From Caldicellulosiruptor kronotskyensis 2002 (GTDB lineage Bacteria > Bacillota > Thermoanaerobacteria > Caldicellulosiruptorales > Caldicellulosiruptoraceae): a stretch of DNA of 64,000 bases. The notes below the pieces were generated by a model. That model was not told where the DNA came from. It was given only the letters and a program-made list of their open reading frames with translations, and made no database searches. The stretch is from contig NC_014720.1 of the NCBI RefSeq assembly GCF_000166775.1, positions 1,606,501 to 1,670,500 on the forward strand. The letters are read 5' to 3'. Shown one piece after another: positions 28,289-37,693 of the stretch. Position 1 is the first letter of the stretch, and each line of letters opens with the position of its first letter. The translations under genes and the position numbers were made by a program.

Positions 28289-29602
28289 TTATAGTTTATA
28301 AACCTTGTCAGATTTTATACCTTTTGTAGCGTTTCTTGTATCAAAAATGAGATTAGCATTCTCTACGATAATCTTATAATCATATTTTGAGTGGTCTGTT
28401 GTGATAACAACTATATCATATTTTTTGAGCGACTCTGCTGTAAAATCTACCGAGAAATATTGTTTGCCATTATAAGTAAAACTCGGTACATATGGGTCAT
28501 TGTATTCTACCTCTGCATTCTCTTTTTCAAAAATCTCAATAATTTTCAATGCAGGTGACTCTCTTATATCATCAATATCTTTTTTGTATGCCACACCTAA
28601 AATTAAAATTTTTGAACCGTTCAAAGGTTTTTTGAATTTGTTGAGAATTTTCATAACTCTTTCAACCACGTACTCTGGCATATAGTTGTTTATCTCGCCA
28701 GCTATTTCAATAAGTCTTGTATGATAATCATATTCGCGTGCTTTCCAAGTAAGATAAAATGGGTCAATCGGTATGCAATGGCCACCAAGCCCCGGTCCGG
28801 GATAAAATGCCATAAATCCGTAAGGCTTTGTTTTTGCTGCTTCAATTACCTCCCAAATATCAATGTTCATCCTTTCACATAAAATAGCCATTTCGTTTAC
28901 AAGGGCAATGTTTATATTTCTGAAGGTGTTTTCCAAAATCTTTTCCATTTCTGCAACTCGTGGAGAGCTAACCTTGAATACCTCTCCTTCTAACACATTC
29001 TCATAAAGCCTTGCAGCTATTTCAGTACATGTTTTTGTCACACCACCAACAACCTTTGGTGTATTCTTTGTGTTATACACCTTGTTGCCCGGATCAACTC
29101 TTTCAGGTGAAAAAGCTAAAAAGAAATCCTCACCACATTTTAATCCACTTTCTTCTAAAATAGGTTTTACTACTTCTTCAGTTGTCCCTGGATATGTAGT
29201 ACTCTCTAAAACAACCAACATCCCTCTGTGAAGGTATTTTGCAATCTCCCTTGTAGAATTTACAACGTAGGAGATATCTGGTTGTTTGTATTTATCAAGT
29301 GGAGTGGGAACACATATAGCAACAGCATCAATATCACCAATCTTGCTGTAGTCAGTTGTAGCAAGGATTCTACCTTCTTTTACAAGATCAGCAAGTTCTT
29401 TGTCCACAACATCGCCTATGTAGTTCTGACCTCGATTTACCATGTCAACTCTTTTCTGCTGTATATCAAATCCAATAACCTTGTATCCTGCTTTTGCTTT
29501 CTCGACAGCAAGTGGAAGTCCCACATACCCAAGTCCTACAACTCCAATTACTGCTGTTTTGTTCTCAATCTTCTCAAGAAGTTTTTGTGCAATTTCATTC
29601 AT
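28289..29602 (-). CDS. wbpA: UDP-N-acetyl-glucosamine 6-dehydrogenase-like (nucleotide sugar dehydrogenase)
   Basis: A 437-aa member of the UDP-glucose/UDP-ManNAc dehydrogenase family. The NAD-binding start is GVVGLGYVGLPLAVEKA, the central domain has the nucleophilic cysteine in GPGLGGHCIPIDPFYL, and the C-terminal domain has LGVAYKKDIDDIRESPA. The subgroup resembles WbpA/WbpO enzymes that make UDP-GlcNAc uronate rather than plain UDP-glucose dehydrogenases, judged on motif style and neighbours only. The start overlaps the aminotransferase stop by 1 nt (TAATG). Confidence 0.87.
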   Translation of the reverse strand: MNEIAQKLLEKIENKTAVIGVVGLGYVGLPLAVEKAKAGYKVIGFDIQQKRVDMVNRGQNYIGDVVDKELADLVKEGRILATTDYSKIGDIDAVAICVPTPLDKYKQPDISYVVNSTREIAKYLHRGMLVVLESTTYPGTTEEVVKPILEESGLKCGEDFFLAFSPERVDPGNKVYNTKNTPKVVGGVTKTCTEIAARLYENVLEGEVFKVSSPRVAEMEKILENTFRNINIALVNEMAILCERMNIDIWEVIEAAKTKPYGFMAFYPGPGLGGHCIPIDPFYLTWKAREYDYHTRLIEIAGEINNYMPEYVVERVMKILNKFKKPLNGSKILILGVAYKKDIDDIRESPALKIIEIFEKENAEVEYNDPYVPSFTYNGKQYFSVDFTAESLKKYDIVVITTDHSKYDYKIIVENANLIFDTRNATKGIKSDKVYKL

Positions 29603-30711
29603 TATAAACTCCCTCCAAATTGATTTATTGAAGTTGTTATATACTCTATTTCTTCATCAGTCAGTTCAGGAAACATTGGAATTGCAAATGACCGTCTGCA
29701 CAGCCTTTCGGCAACCTCAAAATCACCTTCTTTATATCCCAAAAAGCTCAAAGCTTTGGTAAGATGTAATGGCACAGGATAATATATGCCTGTTGCAATT
29801 CCTTTCTGAGCTAAATATTCCATTATAAGATCTCTGTTTTCATGTTGGAGAATATATAGATGATATATGTGTCCAAACTCAAAATTATTGCACTTTTTTG
29901 GGGTAACAAGCCCATCGAGCTTTAGCTCTTGAGAAAACTTTTGAGCTATTTCTATTCTTCTGCTATTCCAACTGTCAATATATTTGAGTTTAACAAGAAG
30001 TATTGCTGCCTGCACTTCGTCAAGCCTGCTGTTAAATCCTATCATCTCATTGAAATACTTCTTTTTAGAACCATGCTGTCTGAGCATCCTTGCTTTTGAG
30101 GCAATCTCGTCAGAATCTGTTACAATCAGACCACCGTCGCCAAATCCGCCTAAGTTCTTTGTAGGAAAGAACGAAAAACATCCCACATCTCCAATTGTGC
30201 CTGCTTTTTTCCCTTCAAATTCGGCACCAAATGCCTGGCAGGCATCTTCGATAATATACAAGTTATACTTTTTGGCAATTTGTAATATTTTCTTCATGTC
30301 ACACACTTGACCAAATATATGAACAGGAATAATAGCTTTTGTGCGCTCAGTAATCTTTTCTTCTATCTTTTCAGGGTCTATGTTGTACGACAGAGGGTCA
30401 ATATCAACAAAAATCGGCTTTGCGCCCACTCTCACTATTGCCTCAGCTGTTGCAAAAAAGGTAAAAGGAGTTGTTATGACCTCATCACCTTTTCCTATAC
30501 CAAGACTTTCAAGTGCTATGACAAGGGCGTCTGTTCCATTTCCAACACCTATTGCATGTTTTACATTCAGATATTCAGCACACTTTTTTTCAAACTCTGC
30601 AACTTTTGGTCCTAAAATATACTGTCCGCTTTCAAAGACTTCTTTCACACTTTCTATTATTTCCTGTGAAATGCTTTTGTACTGTCTTTTCAAATCAATA
30701 AGCGAAATCAT
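29602..30711 (-). CDS. DegT/DnrJ/EryC1 family sugar aminotransferase (WbpE-like)
   Basis: A 369-aa PLP-dependent aminotransferase of nucleotide sugars. It shows GVGNGTDALVIAL, the EDACQAFGAEF aspartate, SFFPTKNLGGFGDGG containing the PLP lysine, and GFNSRLDEVQAAIL. In this cluster it most likely aminates a 3-keto-uronate sugar nucleotide, the WbpE step. It is 43 nt after the Wzz-like gene. Confidence 0.9.
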   Translation of the reverse strand: MISLIDLKRQYKSISQEIIESVKEVFESGQYILGPKVAEFEKKCAEYLNVKHAIGVGNGTDALVIALESLGIGKGDEVITTPFTFFATAEAIVRVGAKPIFVDIDPLSYNIDPEKIEEKITERTKAIIPVHIFGQVCDMKKILQIAKKYNLYIIEDACQAFGAEFEGKKAGTIGDVGCFSFFPTKNLGGFGDGGLIVTDSDEIASKARMLRQHGSKKKYFNEMIGFNSRLDEVQAAILLVKLKYIDSWNSRRIEIAQKFSQELKLDGLVTPKKCNNFEFGHIYHLYILQHENRDLIMEYLAQKGIATGIYYPVPLHLTKALSFLGYKEGDFEVAERLCRRSFAIPMFPELTDEEIEYITTSINQFGGSL

Positions 30712-30754
30712 TTTTAAGCCCTCATCTCCATTCTAATTTTTATATTTGAAAAAT

Positions 30755-31540
30755 CTATAAATTCTGGATAATATATTTTCTCTCTCTATATATTACATAC
30801 AAAATTGCTAAAATCACACCTGCCATCATTCCTGCAACAACTCTTAAAGCCTTTTCAAACTTGCTACCAGCAGACTCATATACCTTTACTTTCCCATATT
30901 GATAAATAGCACTTTTTAAATCAATCACTCTGTTAAAATGACTATTTACCCATTTTATAAGATTTATAGCAGCTGAAATTTGACTTAGCTGTTCTTGTTC
31001 ACTTGAAGTTAAACTGGTTTTTTCATATTTACTTCTTTCAAGCAAAAGCTCATCCAAAAGTTTTTGAGCAGCTTCCGACTTACCTTTTAAATCTGAGATT
31101 ACCTGGTTATCCAAACTTTTGAGATATTCATTTAGCATATTCTGAGCAGCAGTCTGTGAATCTGCAACAGCTTTAACAACAACATAATTTATCCCACTCT
31201 TCGAAGCTTTAGGTTCAATAAAAACCCCAAATCTCTCATCTTCACCATATCTGCTTGTGACATAGTCAATAAAAGGAGGGTTTAGTGCCACCATCTCTAA
31301 ATATTCTTTATTTAAATCCAATGAAGTTATATTAGAATACAAACCCTGTACCATATTTGAAACATTAGGTGATGAAGTATTGAAGTTGAACGGATTTAAA
31401 AGATTATTATCAAGTCTTAGATTTGTCTCAGCCGTCCACAAGGTTTTTGTAAAAAATTGTACAACCACAGCTGATAGTATCAAAAATAATATAACTATTA
31501 CTACTATATCCTTAACTCTCTTCTTGAATATATAAATCAT
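30755..31540 (-). CDS. Wzz/YveK-like polysaccharide chain-length protein
   Basis: 261 aa with two TM helices, near residues 13-30 and 232-250, bracketing an extracellular domain with a coiled-coil stretch around residues 150-215. This is the layout of polysaccharide co-polymerases (Wzz superfamily, YveK/CapA type). The usual proline-rich motif before TM2 is not evident, and there is no BY-kinase partner beside it. It is the first gene of the sugar part of the cluster. Confidence 0.75.
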   Translation of the reverse strand: MIYIFKKRVKDIVVIVILFLILSAVVVQFFTKTLWTAETNLRLDNNLLNPFNFNTSSPNVSNMVQGLYSNITSLDLNKEYLEMVALNPPFIDYVTSRYGEDERFGVFIEPKASKSGINYVVVKAVADSQTAAQNMLNEYLKSLDNQVISDLKGKSEAAQKLLDELLLERSKYEKTSLTSSEQEQLSQISAAINLIKWVNSHFNRVIDLKSAIYQYGKVKVYESAGSKFEKALRVVAGMMAGVILAILYVIYRERKYIIQNL

Positions 31541-31558
31541 TTTTGGCTTTTCTCCTTT

Positions 31559-32446
31559 CTATCTCTGAGTAATGAGTTTTAATGAGCCATCTGGGAATAT
31601 CAGTGCAGCAATGTTGCCATTTTGTTCTGTTGTAAATATTTTAACCTTAAACTTCTCTAACCTCTTTATTGTGGATGAGTGCGGATGACCGTAAGGATTG
31701 TCTTCCCCCACACTTATGATAGCAATTTTGGGATTTACCTTTTCCAAAAACAAACTTGAAGTTGCAGCATAGCTTCCATGATGAGAAACCTTCAAAACAT
31801 CTGCCTTTATATCATGAACATTCCTTACTATGTCATATTCCACATTCTGTGAAATATCGCCAGTAAATAACACCCTTTTTCCCGCAAATTCAAGCATGAC
31901 AACCACACTTGAATCATTCAAATCATCATAATCTTTAAGAGGTGACAAAAAAGTCAACGTAACACCATTTAATTTCAGTCTATCAAATGGTCTTGCAATT
32001 GAAATCTTTAGGTTCTTTTTCTTCAGTGCGTTTAGCATATCCTCAAATGTCTGAGTATTTGTTGTTTTATTTGTTGTAAAAAATCTTTCTATGTCATATT
32101 TAGAAATAATCTTGTCCATATTGCCAATATGGTCCTCATGCGGATGAGTTGCAATCACTACATCCAATTTTTTGACATTTAATTTATCTAAGATTTGTAA
32201 AATATCCTGTTCAGCAGAATTCGGTCCTGAGTCAATCAATACAAACTTATTTTCGGGTGTTTTTATCAGTATACTATCTCCCTGACCCACATCCAAAAAA
32301 AATACACTACATACTTGCTTATCTAAAAACTGGGCTGAATTTGTTCCCCAAAAGTCAGAAGTTTGAAATAGATACGAACATCCACTTAATAAAAGAAAGA
32401 AAGCAATTGTTATTAAAAGAACATATACTGAAAATTTTCTTTGCAT
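31559..32446 (-). CDS. Exported lipoprotein with ComEC-type metallo-beta-lactamase domain
   Basis: 295 aa. It begins with a lipoprotein signal peptide (hydrophobic residues 7-19, lipobox LSGC at about 20-23). A metallo-beta-lactamase fold like the C-terminal domain of ComEC/Rec2 follows: FFLDVGQGDSILI, LIDSGP, ATHPHEDHIGNMD (HxHxDH), LFTGDIS and VSHHGS. All metal ligands appear intact. The membrane channel domains of ComEC are absent. It lies 32 nt after etfA and 18 nt before the Wzz-like gene, so it is probably in the same transcript. The substrate could be nucleic acid or a phosphoester polymer (unknown). Confidence 0.85.
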   Translation of the reverse strand: MQRKFSVYVLLITIAFFLLLSGCSYLFQTSDFWGTNSAQFLDKQVCSVFFLDVGQGDSILIKTPENKFVLIDSGPNSAEQDILQILDKLNVKKLDVVIATHPHEDHIGNMDKIISKYDIERFFTTNKTTNTQTFEDMLNALKKKNLKISIARPFDRLKLNGVTLTFLSPLKDYDDLNDSSVVVMLEFAGKRVLFTGDISQNVEYDIVRNVHDIKADVLKVSHHGSYAATSSLFLEKVNPKIAIISVGEDNPYGHPHSSTIKRLEKFKVKIFTTEQNGNIAALIFPDGSLKLITQR

Positions 32447-32478
32447 TACTTAAACTTCCTCCAGTGCACATCAAAAAA

Positions 32479-33483
32479 TCAGCATCCTTTGAGCCTACTT
32501 TTAAAAGCTTTTATAAAACTTTTCATAACAGAGGTAGCGTCTGCTACAATCCCGTAATGAGCAATTTTAAAAATTTGCGCATCTTTGTTTTTGTTAACTG
32601 CTATTATGAGTTTTGGATTGCCAATCCCACAAATATGATGGGCTGCACCCGAAACACCAAAAGCAAAATATATCTGTGGTGATACAATCTTTCCACTTTG
32701 ACCAATTTGATATTCTTTGTCAACCCAGCCCATGTCAACAAGCGGCCGTGTAACACCCACTGCACCGTTTAATATATTTGCAAGTTCAAAAGCGTACTTT
32801 AAATTTTCCTTATCTTTAATTCCTCTTCCTACACCAATAACTATTTTAGCACTTTCAAGTTTGTTATCAATATTATGAGCTAAATTTTTTTCAATAACTT
32901 TAATTTTACCAGAAAAAGGTTCAACATTTTCAAAGAGAGTATTAATTATCTCCACCTTATTATCAATGGTCTCAAAAGAACATTCAGTTACATTTTTTAT
33001 TTTTAAAGTAGCAAATACAATAGATGAATTTTTGACTAAAATCTCAGCGTCTATATTTCCTGCATATGCAGGCTTCAAAAAACTATATTTGTAAGTACTC
33101 TCATCAAAAATAAGGTCTGTACAATCAACAGCAAACCCACATGAAAAACGTGCAGCAACTCTTGCTAAAATTGACTTTGTAAATTCGCTTGATGTTGAAA
33201 TGACGGCATGAGGTTTTATTGTATTTATATGCTGTGTTATAGCTTCGATGTAAGGCCATTCCCAGTCTGAAAAAAGTTCATTTTTACAGATAACAATTTG
33301 ACTTAATGGAAGAGTCTTTAGGAAATTGATATCCTTATCTTCCACTTGTCTATTCGAATATAGGTATAAAATAATTTTTTTATCTTTAACTGTAATTCTG
33401 CTCTCAATGAAAGAAAGAAAAGAAGCAAGTTGTGAGATTTCATCAACATGATAAATTGCCGGTACAAATATCACATGTTCCAT
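32479..33483 (-). CDS. etfA: Electron transfer flavoprotein subunit alpha
   Basis: 334 aa. The C-terminal FAD domain has SGKIVSPQIYFAFGVSGAAHHI and LIIAVNKNKDAQIFKIAHYGIVADA, the standard ETF-alpha signature. The N-terminal domain has the ETF fold (IGVGRGIKDKENL marks the linker). It pairs with EtfB upstream and carries electrons from the acyl-CoA dehydrogenase at the head of the operon. Whether it bifurcates cannot be decided by eye. Confidence 0.93.
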   Translation of the reverse strand: MEHVIFVPAIYHVDEISQLASFLSFIESRITVKDKKIILYLYSNRQVEDKDINFLKTLPLSQIVICKNELFSDWEWPYIEAITQHINTIKPHAVISTSSEFTKSILARVAARFSCGFAVDCTDLIFDESTYKYSFLKPAYAGNIDAEILVKNSSIVFATLKIKNVTECSFETIDNKVEIINTLFENVEPFSGKIKVIEKNLAHNIDNKLESAKIVIGVGRGIKDKENLKYAFELANILNGAVGVTRPLVDMGWVDKEYQIGQSGKIVSPQIYFAFGVSGAAHHICGIGNPKLIIAVNKNKDAQIFKIAHYGIVADATSVMKSFIKAFKSRLKGC

Positions 33484-33519
33484 TTTTCTTTTTTATCCCC
33501 CTTATGAAACTGAAGTTTT

Positions 33520-34308
33520 TTATAAGAATCTCATAACAAGGTTAGCTATACACTCTATTTGAGCATCTTCAATATCTTCATAGATTTCACATTTAACATC
33601 CTCAAAGCTTTGTTCAACAAACCTATTTACCGAGGTTTTTGAACCTTCTGCTCCTACTTTGCTAAAATCAAAGTTTTCTAAATCATCTAAACTAATAATT
33701 TGAGGAGTATAAGAAAGAGCTTTTATCATTAAGCTCAGTTTTGGAAGTCTAAGAAATACACTATCTTTCTTAACAGAAACCAGTGCTGGTAGTTCAACCT
33801 TAAGCTTAAATAGTTGATTTTTAAATTTTCTTTCAATTTCAACGTGTTGCAAATCAAAAACTTTTATATTAGTCGCAAATGATATGTGAGGAATATTAAG
33901 ATACTCTGCTATCTGAGGTGGAACAATAGAGGTCTCACCATCTAAGGAAGACTCTCCACACAGTATCAAGTCATAATTACCAAGATTTTCAATAGCCTTT
34001 GCCAGCGCATACGCAGTAGAATACGCATCAGAACCAGCAAGTCTTTTATCACTCAAAAGCACACAGCTGTCACAACCAACCTCTATAAGTTCTTTTATTT
34101 TGCTTTCACACTCAACAGGACCCATTGAAAGGGTTGTGATATGAACATCTTTATTAACATCTTTTATTCTAAGAGCAAATTCTAAAGCGCTAAGGTCAGC
34201 AGGATTGTTCATCAAATGCTGAGCATTTCTCTTTATTGTTTTAGTCTGAACATTATACTCCACTTTTTCCGGGTCTACTACTTGTTTTATACATACAAGA
34301 ATTTTCAT
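33520..34308 (-). CDS. etfB: Electron transfer flavoprotein subunit beta
   Basis: 262 aa, starting KILVCIKQVVDPEKVEYN with NPADLSALEFALRIKD, then ILCGESSLDGETSIVPPQIAEYL, the nucleotide-binding loop, and LPALVSVKKD. The loop DGETSIVP is of the type that binds AMP or, in bifurcating ETFs, a second FAD. GGAGGAG precedes the ATG. It is located 33 nt after the acyl-CoA dehydrogenase and 36 nt before etfA. Confidence 0.93.
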   Translation of the reverse strand: MKILVCIKQVVDPEKVEYNVQTKTIKRNAQHLMNNPADLSALEFALRIKDVNKDVHITTLSMGPVECESKIKELIEVGCDSCVLLSDKRLAGSDAYSTAYALAKAIENLGNYDLILCGESSLDGETSIVPPQIAEYLNIPHISFATNIKVFDLQHVEIERKFKNQLFKLKVELPALVSVKKDSVFLRLPKLSLMIKALSYTPQIISLDDLENFDFSKVGAEGSKTSVNRFVEQSFEDVKCEIYEDIEDAQIECIANLVMRFL

Positions 34309-34341
34309 CTTTCAAAAACTCCTCCTCAAGTCTTTAGGATT

Positions 34342-35487
34342 TTAATACTCTTTTATGATTTCAGAGGCAATAATATTTCTCTGAATTTGATTTGCTCCTT
34401 CAAATATCTGAGTCACTTTAGCATCCCTCATCATCTTTTCAACCGGATAGTCTTTAACATATCCATTTCCACCCATAATTTGAACGGCATCAGTAGTGAC
34501 CTTCATAGCAACATCAGATGCAAAAACTTTGCACGCTGAAGATTCCTTTGAAAAATCCTTTGCACCACTATCAATCATTCGGCATGTTGAATAAAGCAGA
34601 GATCTTGCAGCTTCGATGTTTATGTACATGTCAGCAAGCATATGCTGAATTGCCTGAAAGGATGAAAGAGGTTGTCCGAACTGGACTCTTTCTTTTGCAT
34701 ATCTGATTGCATGCTCATAAGCACCTTGAGCAATCCCAACAGCCATTGCAGCCACTCCAGGACGTGTCCTGTCAAACGTCTTCATTGCAATAATAAACCC
34801 TGTCCCCTCACGACCTAAAAGATTTTCCTTGGGAACTTTACAATCTTCAAATATAAGCTCTGTGGTAGAAGATGATCTTATTCCCATCTTGTCCTCTTTT
34901 TTACCACAATAAAACCCTTCATATCCCTTTTCTACAATGAAAGCTGAAATTCCGCGCGGTCCTTTTGATTTGTCGGTTACTGCAAATACCACATACACGT
35001 CAGCTTCACCGCCGTTTGTTATCCAGTGCTTGCTACCATTTAAAATATAATAATCTCCTTTTTTCTCTGCAGTTGTCTTTATACTGCTTACATCGCTTCC
35101 AGCATCAGCTTCTGTCAATGCAAACGCGGCTATCAACTCTCCTTTTGCTATCTTAGGTAAATACTTTTTCTTTTGTTCTTCTTTACCATAAAGAATTATG
35201 GGATATGCACCCAGAGCTGTTGCAGCGTATGATACCGCAACACCTGCACAATTTCTTGAAAGCTCTTCTACAACAAGGCACATTTCCATAACACCGCCAC
35301 CAAACCCACCGTACTCTTTAGGAATGTATACACCAGTGAGCTCTGTGTATGCTAAAAGGTCCAATATATCTCTTGGAAATATGCCTTCTTTGTCATATTT
35401 TATTGCAACCTTTGACACGTATTCATCTGAAATCCTTTTTGCAAGACTCTTTATAATCTTTTGTTCTTCACTTAAAAAATATTCCAC
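34342..35487 (-). CDS. Acyl-CoA dehydrogenase
   Basis: Oxidises an acyl-CoA to the enoyl-CoA (or the reverse) with FAD and ETF as partner. It has [17 protein letters not shown], the [15 protein letters not shown] segment, [15 protein letters not shown] and the C-terminal [12 protein letters not shown], where the catalytic glutamate sits. An ATG at 35562 would add 25 unusual residues and has no SD. I place the start at GTG 35487 ([10 protein letters not shown]), which gives the family's usual ~381 aa; AGGGGG lies about 12 nt upstream. No thiolase, crotonase or hydroxyacyl-CoA dehydrogenase gene is nearby, so the substrate is unknown. Confidence 0.9.
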   Translation of the reverse strand: MEYFLSEEQKIIKSLAKRISDEYVSKVAIKYDKEGIFPRDILDLLAYTELTGVYIPKEYGGFGGGVMEMCLVVEELSRNCAGVAVSYAATALGAYPIILYGKEEQKKKYLPKIAKGELIAAFALTEADAGSDVSSIKTTAEKKGDYYILNGSKHWITNGGEADVYVVFAVTDKSKGPRGISAFIVEKGYEGFYCGKKEDKMGIRSSSTTELIFEDCKVPKENLLGREGTGFIIAMKTFDRTRPGVAAMAVGIAQGAYEHAIRYAKERVQFGQPLSSFQAIQHMLADMYINIEAARSLLYSTCRMIDSGAKDFSKESSACKVFASDVAMKVTTDAVQIMGGNGYVKDYPVEKMMRDAKVTQIFEGANQIQRNIIASEIIKEY

Positions 35488-35676
35488 CTTAAAAATTCGC
35501 CCCCTACTTTTGCAGTATTCTTCTTCATAGTTTATCAGATGAAATTCTTTATTGTCAAACATTCATACAATTTTTGCATTATTGAGTTTATTTAGTAACA
35601 ATAATTATTGTATTTTGTGACTATTTTTTGATATCATACTTCATATAAAAAAACTGTCCTGAGGAAGGGTTACAAA

Positions 35677-36879
35677 ATGAGAGTTGCTGGTATTATAGTA
35701 GAATATAACCCTTTTCACAATGGACACTTATACCATTTGCAAAAGACAAGAGAAATAACAAATGCAGACATAGTTGTGGGCGTAATGAGCGGTAACTTTA
35801 TTCAAAGAGGAGAACCTGCAATTGTAAATAAATGGGCAAGGACAAAGATGGCTATTTTAAACGGGGTAGATGTCATCTTTGAGCTTCCATTCGCATATGC
35901 CTGCAACAGTGCTGAAATATTCGCATATGGTGCAATATCCATTTTAAACCAGCTTGGCGTTGACTTTATTGTTTTTGGCTCAGAATGTGGTGATATAGAC
36001 AAGCTTAAAGAAACTGCTAAACATTTAGCATTTGAAGAAGATGATTTTAAGTCAAGTTTGAAAAGTTATTTGAAAGAAGGGTATTCCTTCCCAAAAGCTC
36101 GTGAACTTGCTCTTATAAAAACATGCAAAACCAATATTGAATTTTCCTCTAACAACATACTTGGAATTGAATATATCAAATGGATTTATAGGCTAAATTC
36201 AAAGATTGAACCATTTACTATAAGAAGGATAGGTGCCTCTTATAATGACCCCAACCTCACACAAGACATGTACGCTTCAGCTACTGCTATAAGAAGAAAC
36301 ATAAATAACCTCCAGGCAATCAAAAATAAAATGCCATCTGTTTCTTATGAAATACTTGTAGAAGAATTTGAAAGCGGAAGAGGACCTGTAATTCTTGAGG
36401 ATTACTTTAAGCTTTTTATCTACAACGCTATCGTTGTACCAGATTTTCTGAAGGACAAAATTGATGTCAAAGAAGGGATTGAAAATAGATTTGAAAAGTA
36501 CATTTTCAATTCTCCATCAGCTAAAAATCTTCTTGAAAATGTAAAAACTAAAAGGTATACCCTTACAAGACTTCAGAGAATATTCATACACGCTATTGTG
36601 AGAAACAATCTTGATCAAAAAACTCTTCTTTCCATTACACCTTATGTAAGAATTTTGGGATTCAACCATAAAGGAAAAGAATATTTAAATAAAATAAAAG
36701 ACAAAATTGAGTACATCACAAAACTTAATCAGCAGTGGTTAAAAAACCCTCAATACAAAGAGCTTCTTGAACTTGAAATAAGGTCTTCAAGGCTACATGC
36801 ACTGCAATATAAAGATTTTCACAAATATCTGCTGATAGAATTTAAATCATCTCCTATCTATATCAGTTCAAGAAGCTAA
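35677..36879 (+). CDS. tmcAL: tRNA(Met) cytidine acetate ligase TmcAL (YlbM)
   Basis: TmcAL makes N4-acetylcytidine at the wobble position of elongator tRNA-Met using acetate and ATP. The 400-aa protein has the nucleotidyltransferase fold with VEYNPFHNGHLYHLQ and VGVMSGNFIQRGEPAIVNKW near the start, and IFGSECGD-like and SATAIRRNI segments (FGSECGDID, YASATAIRRNI). GAAGGG lies upstream of the ATG. It converges on and overlaps the patatin gene by 12 nt. In B. subtilis ylbM is in the same ylb neighbourhood. Confidence 0.95.
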   Translation: MRVAGIIVEYNPFHNGHLYHLQKTREITNADIVVGVMSGNFIQRGEPAIVNKWARTKMAILNGVDVIFELPFAYACNSAEIFAYGAISILNQLGVDFIVFGSECGDIDKLKETAKHLAFEEDDFKSSLKSYLKEGYSFPKARELALIKTCKTNIEFSSNNILGIEYIKWIYRLNSKIEPFTIRRIGASYNDPNLTQDMYASATAIRRNINNLQAIKNKMPSVSYEILVEEFESGRGPVILEDYFKLFIYNAIVVPDFLKDKIDVKEGIENRFEKYIFNSPSAKNLLENVKTKRYTLTRLQRIFIHAIVRNNLDQKTLLSITPYVRILGFNHKGKEYLNKIKDKIEYITKLNQQWLKNPQYKELLELEIRSSRLHALQYKDFHKYLLIEFKSSPIYISSRS

Positions 36880-37626
36880 ATTCTTTAAGTTTTCTAACTC
36901 CTCTTCTGCCCTTTTCTTTCCTCTTTGATACGCCTTTTCTACATCAGCAAGGGTATATGGATTTATATCTTCAAGATTAATTTTTATGAGGTAATCAAAG
37001 TACCCCTGCTTAAGTCTGAGTATCTCTTCACCCATAATATCAATGGTAGTCATTATCATTTCAAAGATATTTTTAGGTTCTTTGAGCGAACTTTTACCTG
37101 AAACATCCACACCAACTACGAACTCGCAACCATTTTCTTTTAAAACCTTTCCCGGCACTTTGTCTACTACCGCTCCATCAACCAGCACAGTATCCCCTAT
37201 TTTATACGGTGGAAGAACCCCCGGAATGGATATGCTGCTTCTTACAGCATCATATAAACTTCCCTCGCTGAAGACCACCTGCTCACCTTTTAAAAGGTCT
37301 GTTGCAACAACATAAAACGGATATTTCAAATCTGAAAATCTTTTATCTCTCAAAAAAAGCTTTAAAATCTCTTCAATATTTTTACCTGAAATAAGAGCAT
37401 TTCTTCTTACTTTAAAATCTAAAAGTATATCGTTTCTTATTTGCTTTGCAACTTTATATATAAGGTCAAGATCATATCCAAGACAGTAAAATGCACCTAT
37501 AACAGCACCAATGCTTGAACCTGAAAAAGCTTCAAATTTGAACTCCTTTCCCAAAACTTTTATAACTCCTATATGTGCAAATCCTCTCATTGCACCAGAA
37601 CCAAGTGCAAGCGAAACTTTTTTCAT
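36868..37626 (-). CDS. Patatin-like phospholipase (RssA/YlbK type)
   Basis: A 252-aa cytoplasmic patatin domain. The oxyanion loop is GSGAMRGFAHIG, the nucleophile elbow GSSIGA (GxSxG) and the catalytic dyad aspartate is in DGAVVDKVP. Lipid hydrolysis is the expected chemistry; the substrate is unknown. ATG 37626 has GGAGGG 4-5 nt upstream; an ATG at 37638 overlaps the SD. It is the homologue of B. subtilis YlbK, next to ylbJ and tmcAL. Confidence 0.9.
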   Translation of the reverse strand: MKKVSLALGSGAMRGFAHIGVIKVLGKEFKFEAFSGSSIGAVIGAFYCLGYDLDLIYKVAKQIRNDILLDFKVRRNALISGKNIEEILKLFLRDKRFSDLKYPFYVVATDLLKGEQVVFSEGSLYDAVRSSISIPGVLPPYKIGDTVLVDGAVVDKVPGKVLKENGCEFVVGVDVSGKSSLKEPKNIFEMIMTTIDIMGEEILRLKQGYFDYLIKINLEDINPYTLADVEKAYQRGKKRAEEELENLKNLAS

Positions 37627-37693
37627 TTTACCCTCCATACAGCAATATTATTTTAAGTAGAACACTATTTAGCTATGTATTGGAGCAAAAGAC

